From contig URAJ01000059.1 in assembly GCA_900545715.1 (NCBI GenBank), positions 1-10,637 of the forward strand: a stretch of DNA of 10,637 nucleotides. Reading direction: 5' to 3'. The DNA comes from an uncultured Opitutales bacterium. Its GTDB lineage: Bacteria > Verrucomicrobiota > Verrucomicrobiia > Opitutales > Intestinicryptomonadaceae. Position 1 is the first letter of the stretch. Every line of letters begins with the position of its first letter. Positions 1-6,613 of this stretch are shown in pieces. The position numbers and the translations under genes are program-made. The notes under the pieces are model-generated. The model was not told the origin of the DNA. It worked only from the letters and a program-made list of their open reading frames with translations, and made no database searches.

Positions 1-1
1 G

Positions 2-1078
2 GCTCCGGCGGGCGCAGCCCAGGCGGGCGCCGCAGCTGGCGATAAAAAAATACTTACCATTGCAGAACTCAACCTGATTGCCCGCGAACAGTTCAACAAG
101 CACACACTCACAATCGAAGGCGAAACTAAGGTAACTGGCCTTCCGGTCAAAATGTATGACAAACAAGTTATACTAATACCGTTCACCGTATTTTCAGCGG
201 GCCCGAACGTATCAATAATGAACAATCTCGGGGAACAGGTTGATTTTGACAATACTAACATATTTGCCTCGAAGGATTATCCCCTTGTGATAGTAGTTCC
301 CAAGGGCGAATTGCCCTCCACTTCGGTAAATGCGAACCTCCCGCAAGACAAAAATTATAGGGAAATTATAGGAAAGCCCATATTCTTTATGGGATACACA
401 ACAACAAATGTCCAGATATTCCCCGTAAAGCTGAACGCGGTTTCAGAGCAGACACTCGTGCTTTCATCGAGAGTTCCAAACAACTTCCTCGAAGGGACTA
501 TCCTCATGAATCCGGAGGAAGACATTACGCTCGGAATGATGATGTCATTTAAAAAGAAATTCCCGAACGTAAAATGGAATCAGCGCAGCAGCGTAAACTT
601 CCTGCGGCGCACTATCGAAAATAAAAACCCATTTCTTACATGCATACGCCTCGACAAACTAGAACGCTGGGAGAAAGTTGACTTCGATAAATTGGAACAG
701 CAGAGGAAAAAACTCGATTCCCTAAACAAACTGCTTTGGGACTTCATTCTACTCAACACCTCAAACAGAATTGTCGATACTGCAAAACTCGCAATTCTCG
801 GCCCGACTGTTTCCAAGTATAAGGACGAGCTTAAAGTCAGGATGGAAAAATCGCGTTTTGACAGGATGTTCAGACAGTATTTGCAAGACTTGATGCTTAT
901 GATTAAGTCGGAAATGCGCGACGTAAATCCGAACGAATTCTATACCCTCTACCGCTACGACCTGAATCAGACTCTCGATGCGCTAAAAGACGTTATGGGC
1001 TATTACGATAACGCTATACGCACAAATTCGTTCACCCAGCTCATACCCGACGATATAAAGAGAGCCCAAAATAAATAA
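2..1078 (+). CDS. 5'-truncated hypothetical protein, possible inactive trypsin-like domain plus helical tail
   Basis: The frame is open from base 2 with no stop before the first ATG at 152, and the residues before that ATG read as real protein, so the gene begins outside the window. The visible part is 358 residues. It opens with an Ala/Gly-rich linker (residues 1-13). Residues about 15-180 are rich in beta strands, and 215-345 are charged and probably helical. I do not recognise the family. The order of segments resembles a chymotrypsin-fold domain: VILIPFTVFSAG (56-67) where TAAHVV-type segments carry the catalytic His, KDYPLVIV (91-98) where the Asp segment lies, and LEGTILMN (163-170) where GNSGSPVLN would lie. 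In that reading the Asp (D92) survives, but His and Ser are replaced (about T62 and E164). This is fold guessing by eye, not a match. The gene ends at a strong terminator and faces thiL convergently. That it is a real gene is fairly sure; the fold is weakly supported. Confidence 0.8.
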   Translation, partial: APAGAAQAGAAAGDKKILTIAELNLIAREQFNKHTLTIEGETKVTGLPVKMYDKQVILIPFTVFSAGPNVSIMNNLGEQVDFDNTNIFASKDYPLVIVVPKGELPSTSVNANLPQDKNYREIIGKPIFFMGYTTTNVQIFPVKLNAVSEQTLVLSSRVPNNFLEGTILMNPEEDITLGMMMSFKKKFPNVKWNQRSSVNFLRRTIENKNPFLTCIRLDKLERWEKVDFDKLEQQRKKLDSLNKLLWDFILLNTSNRIVDTAKLAILGPTVSKYKDELKVRMEKSRFDRMFRQYLQDLMLMIKSEMRDVNPNEFYTLYRYDLNQTLDALKDVMGYYDNAIRTNSFTQLIPDDIKRAQNK

Positions 1079-1115
1079 GCATAATACAAATTGCGTTGCC
1101 TACTCTTTGCAGTGC

Positions 1116-1149
1116 AAAAAATCCGAAGCATTCGCTTCGGATTTTTTTT
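1116..1149. terminator. Bidirectional intrinsic terminator between convergent genes
   Basis: A perfect stem pairs AATCCGAAGC (1120-1129) with its complement at 1134-1143 around a 4-base ATTC loop. It has an A-run on the left (1116-1121) and a run of eight T on the right (1142-1149). The T-run ends transcripts of the plus-strand gene that stops at 1078. On the minus strand the A-run becomes a U-tract that ends transcripts of thiL, whose stop is at 1157. One hairpin therefore serves both converging genes. Confidence 0.9.
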
Positions 1150-1156
1150 GCGGAAA

Positions 1157-2119
1157 TTAAAGAGCCATATGGTCAAATCCGCCGCCGCGGAAAATTTTGC
1201 GATTTTCTTCAGCCAAGATTATCTGCCCGCTCTCCTCCGGCGCCAAAGGCGTGGATATTCTGCCTATGCGGCTTATGGGCGTTTTAAATTTTTCGCGCCA
1301 ACGGCGCTCAAAATCTTCGCAATCGCCATTGTAGGAGAGCAGCAATTCGTAGTCCTCGCCGCCACACAAAGCTTCCTTCAACGAAGCTTTGCGGCCTCCG
1401 CAAGAGCGCCGCGGAACGGCCGACTCGCATATTTCGGCGCACGCTCCGGCAGGAATTATATTTTTAACGTCCGACGCAAATCCGTCGCTAATATCCGTGC
1501 ACGCCCCGACATTTCCGTCTTCAGATAAAAATAAACCTTCTGCGAGCCTCGGCTCAAAAATTAAATGGTATCCACTTTCAAAGGAAAGCCCGAGCTCTCC
1601 GCTTACATAGATGGCGTCGCCGATTTTCGCGCCGCTTCTTAGCATTGGTTTTTCCGGAGCGGCGCCTATGAGCGCCATGTGCATTGAAAAGAAATTTCCG
1701 TCGGCGCGCGCGACATCGCCTCCGACTATTTTTATACCATACTTTTGAGCCGCCTCCGCCGCCCCGCGGCAAAATTCGTCGAGCCAATCCACCGACAATT
1801 CGGGAGACAAAATGCCGCTCGTAAGGGCATATAGGGGAATCCCGCCCATGGACGCAATATCGCTCACATTTCTGTTTACAAATTTTTTCCCTACAAGAGA
1901 GGGCTCCGAAGATTCGTCGAAGTGGCGCCCGAATATTACGGCATCTGAAGTGGCGAGCATTTTGCGCCCGCAGAATTTTTCTGAAGGCACTACGGCGCAG
2001 TCGTCCCCCGCGCCGAACGGCGGCGGTGGAACCGCCCCGCCAAAAGCCGCGCATATTCTCGATATAAGCCCCTTTTCTCCGAGCCCTGAAATTTTGTCGC
2101 TTCCCCCAAACGGATTCAT
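1157..2119 (-). CDS. thiL: Thiamine-monophosphate kinase
   Basis: ThiL phosphorylates thiamine monophosphate with ATP to give thiamine pyrophosphate, the last step of cofactor synthesis in the cytoplasm. The 320 residues match the usual length of about 325. Family motifs appear in order: GDDCAVV (38-44), TSDAVIFGRHF (57-67, the T-D-x-x-x-x-G-x-H-F segment), NVSDIASMGG (84-93), GGD (133-135), an R-x-GA-x-x-GD-x-I-YVSG segment (161-174), TDISDG (208-213), GGEDYELL (253-260) and a C-terminal GFDH (314-317). The conserved Asp residues that bind magnesium and phosphate are intact. The ATG overlaps the stop of the upstream protease gene (ATGA) with only a weak purine stretch before it, so translation is probably coupled. 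No other thiamine gene is in the window. The gene ends 8 bases before the shared terminator. The assignment is firm. Confidence 0.95.
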   Translation of the reverse strand: MNPFGGSDKISGLGEKGLISRICAAFGGAVPPPPFGAGDDCAVVPSEKFCGRKMLATSDAVIFGRHFDESSEPSLVGKKFVNRNVSDIASMGGIPLYALTSGILSPELSVDWLDEFCRGAAEAAQKYGIKIVGGDVARADGNFFSMHMALIGAAPEKPMLRSGAKIGDAIYVSGELGLSFESGYHLIFEPRLAEGLFLSEDGNVGACTDISDGFASDVKNIIPAGACAEICESAVPRRSCGGRKASLKEALCGGEDYELLLSYNGDCEDFERRWREKFKTPISRIGRISTPLAPEESGQIILAEENRKIFRGGGFDHMAL

Positions 2120-2970
2120 TTTGCAAACCAGACTATTGCAACATTTAGCGCGTTAAAAGCCGCATGCACAAGAATGGGCGAAAGAATCGACCCTCCCTTT
2201 TCGTACGCCATACACAGGAATACCCCCATCAGCGCGAGCGGGACAAACACGTACGCATCGGCGTGAATCAGCGCGAACAGCACCCCCGATAAAACTGCGG
2301 CGGCAAACGCTCCGAACCGCGATGCCGCAAACGCCCACTTAAAAATCCTGTAAAGCACGCCCCTAAAAAACATCTCCTCCGCAAGCGGCGCGAGAATCAA
2401 CACCGAAATCACGGCCAACGCCATCTCCCATCCGCCTCCAAGCGATGAAAATATATCGACAATCTCCTGTTTTGGAGGATACTCTCCCTCAAAAATAAAA
2501 TAGATCTGGACAATTAATGAGTTAAGCGACAGCACAGCAAGAACCGAGAGCACAGAAAACAGAGCAAACGAAGCAGCAGCTTTCCGCGAAACGACAAAAA
2601 AAAGTTTAAATTTTGTGTCGGCAAATTTTTTGAAGAGCAATACGGCGGCAATCACGCAAACTTGCATTATAATAGTAGGCGCAAAAACCGACACGACCGA
2701 CTCTCCTCCTAACACATTATAAAATGCCCTCGCGGAGGAGAACCCTATAAACATAGCCGATACCGCAAGAAACGCCAAAAGCACGGCGTCGTGAAATTTT
2801 TGTAGGCGAATCGGCGGAAGTCCGCCAGGCACTAATCCGGAAATCCTAAAAGCTGTAATGACGACAGCAACCACAAATATGCCAGAAAGCACCGCGACGG
2901 CGGCGCCACCGATCAGAACCGAGCTTTCTCCATACGCTGTCGCAATCATTGCATCTGAAAATTCTACCAT
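2116..2970 (-). CDS. CPBP-family intramembrane glutamic endopeptidase (Abi/Rce1-like)
   Basis: This 284-residue integral membrane protein has about seven or eight hydrophobic segments (for example 17-42, 61-77, 95-113, 131-158, 183-196, 222-235, 240-255 and 262-281). The three CPBP signature motifs are all present in the C-terminal half: EEMFFR (E198, E199, R203), F-x-x-x-H (F232 to H236) and HAAFN (H269 to N273). In Rce1-type enzymes the glutamate and histidines form the catalytic site inside the membrane. Bacterial members act in peptide or bacteriocin maturation, immunity or surface protein processing, and the substrate here cannot be told. The stop overlaps the thiL start by 4 bases. The upstream gene pyrC ends 193 bases away with no visible terminator. 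I kept the first ATG, although no good ribosome binding site precedes it; an ATG at residue 8 (2949) is a possible alternative. Family assignment is firm, function open. Confidence 0.9.
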   Translation of the reverse strand: MVEFSDAMIATAYGESSVLIGGAAVAVLSGIFVVAVVITAFRISGLVPGGLPPIRLQKFHDAVLLAFLAVSAMFIGFSSARAFYNVLGGESVVSVFAPTIIMQVCVIAAVLLFKKFADTKFKLFFVVSRKAAASFALFSVLSVLAVLSLNSLIVQIYFIFEGEYPPKQEIVDIFSSLGGGWEMALAVISVLILAPLAEEMFFRGVLYRIFKWAFAASRFGAFAAAVLSGVLFALIHADAYVFVPLALMGVFLCMAYEKGGSILSPILVHAAFNALNVAIVWFAK

Positions 2971-2978
2971 CGCAACGC

Positions 2979-2999
2979 GCGCCGAACCGGCGCAATATA
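2979..2999 (-). promoter_or_regulatory. Hairpin and TATATT box before the CPBP protease gene
   Basis: A perfect 6-bp GC-only stem (GCGCCG, GTT loop, CGGCGC; 2979-2993) sits 8 bases before the start codon, where a ribosome binding site would be expected. Directly upstream on the minus strand is TATATT (2999-2994), a possible -10 box, but no -35 box lies at normal spacing. The stem could limit initiation or be chance in a GC-rich patch. Confidence 0.25.
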
Positions 3000-3010
3000 A
3001 TTCTTAACCT

Positions 3011-3163
3011 TTATTTCAAAATCTCATTAAAAGCCCCCAAGTCTTTGGCCGCGCTTTCAGAAAACCTAAATTCCGCAAACTTCGCAAGCGGCAAAGGGAC
3101 GGCATTTTTATAGACTAAACATAAAAAATTTCCGCAGGCAGCCCAATGCCGCAGCCAACTACA
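3011..3163 (-). other. 50-codon open frame directly after the pyrC stop (possible remnant or extension)
   Basis: This is the 193-base gap between pyrC and the protease gene. The codons after the pyrC TGA stay open in the same frame for 50 residues and end in TAA at 3011-3013. The second half reads like protein (VYKNAVPLPLAKFAEFR, then SAAKDLGAFNEILK). A second frame over the first 55 bases also looks protein-like (DVVGCGIGLPAEIFY), so a single shift would join them. No start codon with a ribosome binding site precedes either part. It may be a decayed gene end, a former C-terminal extension of pyrC, or chance. No hairpin with a T-run is seen, so transcription may pass through. Confidence 0.2.
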
Positions 3164-4423
3164 TCAGGCTTCAAAAACTTTTTTGCCTCCGACAAACGTG
3201 CCGACTACTTTTCCGCGAAGCTTTTTCCCGAGCCACGGAGAATTCGCCGAGCGCGACTTTGGCGAATCGTAGGTCCATTCGGCATTTTCGTCAATCAGCG
3301 CAAAGTCGGCGGGAGCCCCTTCCTTTAAAGTCCCGGCATCTATGCCCAAAATTTCCGCGGGGCGCGTCGACATAAGCCGCACAAGCTTTGCCATATCCAT
3401 AATTCCCGAACGGACGAGAACATCGTGGCATATCGAAAACGCCGTCTCAAAGCCGGTTATTCCGAACGGAGCCGCGTCGAAAGCCATATCCTTTTCTGTG
3501 TCTGTATGCGGGGCGTGGTCGGTTGCAATAACCTCTATTGTGCCGTCGCACAGACCCTCAATCAAAGCTTCAACATCAGCCTTCGTGCGGAGCGGCGGGC
3601 ACATTTTATAATTCGTGTCGTACCCAGACAAACATTCGTCTGTGAGGGATATATGGTGAGGGGTTGCCTCCGCAGACACGCTCGTACCGCGCCTCTTTGC
3701 GTCCCTTATAATATCAACAGAAAGGGCGCTCGATATGTGCTGCAAATGTATGTGGCATTTTGCATAGTGGGCCAAAATAACGTCGCGCGAAACAATTATG
3801 TCTTCGGCGGCAGACGGCCAGCCTCCGAGCCCGAGTTTTACAGACCACTCCCCCTCGTTCATTTGCCCAGTTTTGGTGAGAGTGTATTCCTGGCAGTGGT
3901 CCATGACAAACAGCCCGAACATTTTAGCATAGACCATTGCATTGCGCATGAGTTCCGCGCTCTGCACGCAAGAGCCGTCGTCGGTAATCGCCCTAACGCC
4001 AAGGCGCGCGAGTGAGCCTATCGGCGCGAGCTTTTCGCCGCGCCTGCCTTCTGTAATGCACCCGCTTTGATATACGCGGATTTTTGCCGATTCCGAAATA
4101 ATATCGTTTATAAGGCGGATTGTTGACGGAGAATCCGCCGCGGGGGACGTATTGGGCATCGCCATCGCGGAAGTGAATCCACCCGCTGCGGCTGCCGTAG
4201 TCCCCGTTGCTATCGACTCCTTCGACGTCTGCCCCGGCTCGCGCATATGCACATGCATATCTACAAATCCCGGCACGAGCACCAGCCCCTTTGCGTCGAT
4301 TACCTCGGCCGCTCCTGAGACGGAGCCGCAAAAAACGCCGTCTTTAACGCATATTTCGCCGACTTCGTCTATTCCGCGCGAAGGATCGACAACGCGCGCA
4401 TTCTTAACTATAAATTCCTTCAT
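3164..4423 (-). CDS. pyrC: Dihydroorotase, class I
   Basis: This zinc enzyme closes N-carbamoyl-aspartate to dihydroorotate, step three of UMP synthesis. The 419 residues are near the normal length of class I enzymes (about 430). The amidohydrolase barrel shows DMHVHMREPGQTSKE (55-69, metal ligands H57 and H59, substrate Arg R61), MPNT (89-92), ITDDGS (146-151, D149), DHCQE (175-179, H176), LQHISS (227-232, H229), TPHH (254-257) and ATDHAPH (300-306, catalytic D302). The spacing of these residues equals that of the Bacillus enzyme with a constant offset of two, so the active site is complete. The start ATG overlaps the pyrB stop as ATGA, and a strong AGGAGG sits 5 bases upstream (4434-4429) inside the end of pyrB. 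The gene therefore has its own ribosome loading besides coupling. An open frame continues after its stop codon. Confidence 0.97.
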   Translation of the reverse strand: MKEFIVKNARVVDPSRGIDEVGEICVKDGVFCGSVSGAAEVIDAKGLVLVPGFVDMHVHMREPGQTSKESIATGTTAAAAGGFTSAMAMPNTSPAADSPSTIRLINDIISESAKIRVYQSGCITEGRRGEKLAPIGSLARLGVRAITDDGSCVQSAELMRNAMVYAKMFGLFVMDHCQEYTLTKTGQMNEGEWSVKLGLGGWPSAAEDIIVSRDVILAHYAKCHIHLQHISSALSVDIIRDAKRRGTSVSAEATPHHISLTDECLSGYDTNYKMCPPLRTKADVEALIEGLCDGTIEVIATDHAPHTDTEKDMAFDAAPFGITGFETAFSICHDVLVRSGIMDMAKLVRLMSTRPAEILGIDAGTLKEGAPADFALIDENAEWTYDSPKSRSANSPWLGKKLRGKVVGTFVGGKKVFEA

Positions 4424-5394
4424 TTAGCCCTCCTTGCGGACATCGCGCCCATGCAGAGTTTCATTACCGCCATTCTTACGGCAACCCCGTTAGTCACTTG
4501 GTTTAGGATAACAGACCTCTCGGAATCCGCGAGGTACGAATCCAACTCTACCCCCCTATTTATGGGGCCCGGGTGCATTATTATCGCGCCCGGTTTTAGC
4601 ATGTCGGCGCGCATTTTGTTTAGCCCAAAAATATTCGCATACTCGGAAATCGACGGGAAGTGCGCCGAGCTCTGCCTTTCATGCTGTATGCGCAAAAGCA
4701 TCACGACGTCCGCGTCGGACACCGCCTTGTTAAGGTCGTAAGATATTTCGACCCCCATTTTTTCGAACTCGCGCGGAACCAGCGTGGAGGGGCCCGCAAG
4801 CGTCACTTTTGCGCCAAGCTTGTTTAGAAGATATATGTTCGAGCGCGCTACGCGGCTGAAAAGAATGTCACCAAGAATCGTAACCTTGCGCCCCTTGAAA
4901 TCGGGTCCCAGTTTTTCGCGCATCGTAAAGGCGTCAAGAAGCGCCTGGGTGGGGTGGGCGTGCGCCCCGTCGCCCGCGTTTATCACGGGAATGTCAACCC
5001 TGTCTGCGAGGTATTTTGCCGCCCCCGACGAGCTGTGGCGCACTATTATCATATCGGCCATAAGAGCCTCTATGTTCCTCGCCGTGTCTTTGAGAGTCTC
5101 GCCCTTTACCGAAGACGATATGCTCGACGAAAAGCTTATCACGTCGGCTCCGAGCTTGTGCGCAGCCATTTCAAACGCGGTCCGCGTTCTGGTGCTCGGC
5201 TCGAAGAAGAGATTTACGACCGTCTTCCCTTTTAGGTACGGGAGCTTCGTCCTGTCTTTTTTTACCTCCGCCTTGAATATGTCGGCGAGGGCGAATATTT
5301 CATCTATTTCACGCAAAGAAAGATCTTCTGTGCATGTCAAATCTTTGCGCGACCACGAAACGTTGCATAAAAATTCTTTAGCTGTCATGCCCAT
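4420..5394 (-). CDS. pyrB: Aspartate carbamoyltransferase, catalytic chain
   Basis: PyrB joins carbamoyl phosphate to aspartate, the committed step of pyrimidine synthesis. With the ATG at 5394 the protein has 324 residues. It carries the carbamoyl-phosphate loop EPSTRTR (65-71), the SSS-x-SS-x-x-KGE loop (89-99, K97), VRH (118-120), HPTQ (147-150), the aspartate-domain segment GDILFSRVARS (175-185), R-x-Q-x-ER (235-240) and HPGPINRGVE (274-283). I chose this ATG because GGAG lies 6 bases before it; a TTG at 5406 would place that GGAG inside the coding region. No regulatory chain PyrI is nearby, which suits an unregulated or pyrC-associated enzyme. Transcription must start after the terminator at 5447-5475. 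TTGACT (5432-5427) is the only -35-like box there, with a poor -10 partner. The stop overlaps the pyrC start by 4 bases. Confidence 0.96.
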   Translation of the reverse strand: MGMTAKEFLCNVSWSRKDLTCTEDLSLREIDEIFALADIFKAEVKKDRTKLPYLKGKTVVNLFFEPSTRTRTAFEMAAHKLGADVISFSSSISSSVKGETLKDTARNIEALMADMIIVRHSSSGAAKYLADRVDIPVINAGDGAHAHPTQALLDAFTMREKLGPDFKGRKVTILGDILFSRVARSNIYLLNKLGAKVTLAGPSTLVPREFEKMGVEISYDLNKAVSDADVVMLLRIQHERQSSAHFPSISEYANIFGLNKMRADMLKPGAIIMHPGPINRGVELDSYLADSERSVILNQVTNGVAVRMAVMKLCMGAMSARRAK

Positions 5395-5400
5395 TTGAAA

Positions 5401-5404
5401 CTCC
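5401..5404 (-). promoter_or_regulatory. Ribosome binding site that fixes the pyrB start
   Basis: GGAG followed by a 6-base spacer and ATG at 5394. This favours the ATG over the in-frame TTG at 5406, whose codons would include the GGAG itself. A further ATG at 5388 would have a 12-base spacer, which is too long. Confidence 0.6.
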
Positions 5405-5446
5405 AAGCTAACAAATCGGCGGCAGTAGTCAATAAAAACAAGGATA

Positions 5447-5475
5447 CAAAAAAACGCACGGCAAAGCTCGTGCGT
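5447..5475 (-). terminator. Intrinsic terminator after the small basic protein gene
   Basis: On the minus strand a 7-bp stem, ACGCACG with CGTGCGT, encloses an 8-base loop and is followed by seven T (5454-5448). It starts 36 bases after the small basic protein stop and separates that gene from pyrB. Confidence 0.85.
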
Positions 5476-5511
5476 GGATATTCGCCATGCGGCAAAAGAT
5501 ATGCGGCAATG

Positions 5512-5670
5512 TTATTCCGCGGGCTTTGTCTTGGGCAAACCGGTCACGCGGGTGACCGTTTTTATTGCGCCGCGCTTGCGCAAAAGGTCGATGCGCTCAA
5601 AACGTTTCAGTACGCTGCGCTTTTTGGACGACGCGGAGCCTCCGCTTTTGAAACTGCTGTGCTGGGACAT
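5512..5670 (-). CDS. Small basic protein of the Verrucomicrobia/Chlamydiae family
   Basis: This 52-residue protein has 14 Lys/Arg and only 3 acidic residues. It begins MSQHSSFKSG, has a central VLKRFERIDLLRKRG stretch (20-34) and ends GLPKTKPAE. I recognise this as the small basic protein family found in Verrucomicrobia, Chlamydiae and relatives (TIGR04137 from memory). Its length and charge suggest an RNA- or ribosome-associated role, but no function is established to my knowledge. A longer reading from an ATG at 5730 is possible, but AAGGAG lies 7 bases before the ATG at 5670 and the family starts at MSQHSS, so I use 5670. The gene has its own terminator downstream and a long AT-rich leader upstream, so it appears to be transcribed alone and probably strongly. 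Confidence 0.88.
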   Translation of the reverse strand: MSQHSSFKSGGSASSKKRSVLKRFERIDLLRKRGAIKTVTRVTGLPKTKPAE

Positions 5671-5677
5671 AAATATT

Positions 5678-5683
5678 CTCCTT
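5678..5683 (-). promoter_or_regulatory. Strong ribosome binding site of the small basic protein gene
   Basis: AAGGAG with a 7-base AT-rich spacer before the ATG at 5670. It decides this start over the upstream in-frame ATG at 5730, which would include the site in its coding region. Confidence 0.8.
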
Positions 5684-5849
5684 CTTATAAAATCAATATA
5701 AAAAGCGTTATTAAAAGACGCCTTTTTCAAATTGCAACATTTTTTTTGTCCTTAACTAATCTCTTTTATTCCCCCAAAAATCGACTGCCTCAATATTTTT
5801 TCGCTTATTCCGATTGCAGCAATCCTGCAAAGTGCGATTTTCAGCGCGC

Positions 5850-5855
5850 ATTATA
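5850..5855 (-). promoter_or_regulatory. Candidate -10 box for the small basic protein gene
   Basis: A perfect TATAAT hexamer on the minus strand. The hexamer 17-18 bases upstream is poor (TTCGGG), so this rests on the -10 alone in AT-rich sequence, where such boxes occur by chance. Confidence 0.3.
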
Positions 5856-6140
5856 AAAAATCGTCGCGCTTTGCCCGAATACATGCACTAATTGAGCTCT
5901 CTCTTTGCGCTATCGTGTTCGCATTTTGTCATTTTCCTACCGCGCCCTACTCGGCACAGATTGGCGTATTTTATTATCACATTCCGCATTTTTATCCATT
6001 TTTTTGCGAACATACCTTGGCGCGGGTTGCCGCCTCTTTGAGAGCCCATACTTACGCGCCGTTTTAAGAAAAAAAAGCCCAAACTGCAAAAATCCCCAAT
6101 CTAAAAAATATTTCGGGACTTCCTAAATTTCGCAAAAAAT

Positions 6141-6171
6141 AAAAAAAACGCGGATTTATACAAATCCGCAT
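6141..6171 (-). terminator. rnpB terminator
   Basis: An 8-bp perfect stem, GCGGATTT (6150-6157) with AAATCCGC (6162-6169), has a 4-base loop and is followed on the minus strand by a run of eight T (6148-6141). It begins about 15 bases after the 3' end of RNase P RNA. A shorter T-run on the other side could let it work in both directions. Confidence 0.9.
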
Positions 6172-6183
6172 TTTTGTTAAGAG

Positions 6184-6557
6184 AGGGAAATTTCGGCTGT
6201 AAGCCGGATTTTGTAGTTTCCGAAGAAACCGGCATTCATTTATCTGGCCCCTTGCGAAGCCTCCCCTCGCGGGGATGCGACATACCCAACGCGTTAGAGC
6301 GAGCAACTCCGCGTCCTATGTTGTCTTGCACCGGATTGGGTTTTCACTGCCCGCTCGGATTGCTCCGCGCGGCGGTGGGCTCTTACCCCGCCTTTTCACC
6401 CTTACCGCTTTCGCGGCGGTTTGTTTTCTGCTGCACTTTCCATGCGCGAACCTTTCGGCGCGCGCCCCGTTTTTTCAAACGGAATCCCGCTCTGTGGTGT
6501 CCGGACTTTCCTCCAGCGGACGAGCCGCCGGCGAATGCCCGCCGAAAATTCCCAAAG
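6184..6557 (-). ncRNA. rnpB: RNase P RNA, bacterial class A
   Basis: This is the catalytic RNA that trims the 5' leaders of tRNA precursors. On the minus strand the conserved core appears in order: GAGGAAAGTCCGGACACC (6513-6496), GGTAAGGGTGAAA, then GGTAAGAGCCCACCG, then GGTGCAAGACAACATAGG, then AGATAAATGAATGCC, and the 3' signature ACAAAATCCGGCTTA. The two ends pair as helix P1: GGGAATTTTCGGC (6553-6541) with GCCGAAATTTCCC (6197-6185), 12 of 13 positions matched. Length is about 370 bases, as in the class A type. The precise 5' end is inferred from P1 and from a -10-like AATAAT at 6569-6564. The plus-strand reading frames here are not genes. The identification is essentially certain; the ends may be off by a few bases. 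Confidence 0.97.
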
Positions 6558-6563
6558 AACTAA

Positions 6564-6595
6564 ATTATTTATCGGAAATTTTTAACCTTCCGACA
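6564..6595 (-). promoter_or_regulatory. Possible rnpB promoter
   Basis: AATAAT (6569-6564) matches TATAAT at five of six positions and is placed to start transcription a few bases before helix P1. The hexamer 17-20 bases further upstream (around TGTCGG, 6595-6590) is a poor -35 box. The position is convincing, the -35 is not. Confidence 0.35.
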
Positions 6596-6613
6596 TCTTT
6601 TATTTAAAAAAAA

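Larger units (their letters stand above)
5671..6140. other. 470-base AT-rich region without a confident gene
   Basis: The region lies between the rnpB terminator and the small basic protein gene. No reading frame here looks like protein. A perfect TATAAT lies on the minus strand at 5855-5850, with a poor -35 (TTCGGG) upstream. If used, it would give the small basic protein gene a leader of about 170 bases. Nearer the gene, the leader can form a GCGT/ACGC hairpin extended by A-T pairs (about 5698-5725). At 6019-6060, GGCGCG and CGCGCC can pair around nested GGG/CCC and CTC/GAG segments. I see no tRNA, no SRP or tmRNA signature and no repeat. Confidence 0.5.

Noticed and set aside
4784..5398. 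204-residue plus-strand reading frame
   Set aside because: It is a shadow of pyrB on the opposite strand.
5447..5475. Pyrimidine attenuator before pyrB
   Set aside because: The hairpin closely follows the small basic protein gene and is a plain terminator. I see no competing antiterminator or PyrR-binding stem-loop, and no pyrR gene.
5888..6082. 64-residue minus-strand reading frame in the AT-rich gap
   Set aside because: No ribosome binding site, a Lys/Arg-rich composition without motifs, and no neighbour context.
6174..6563. 129-residue plus-strand reading frame
   Set aside because: It lies entirely antisense to rnpB, whose conserved core explains the sequence.
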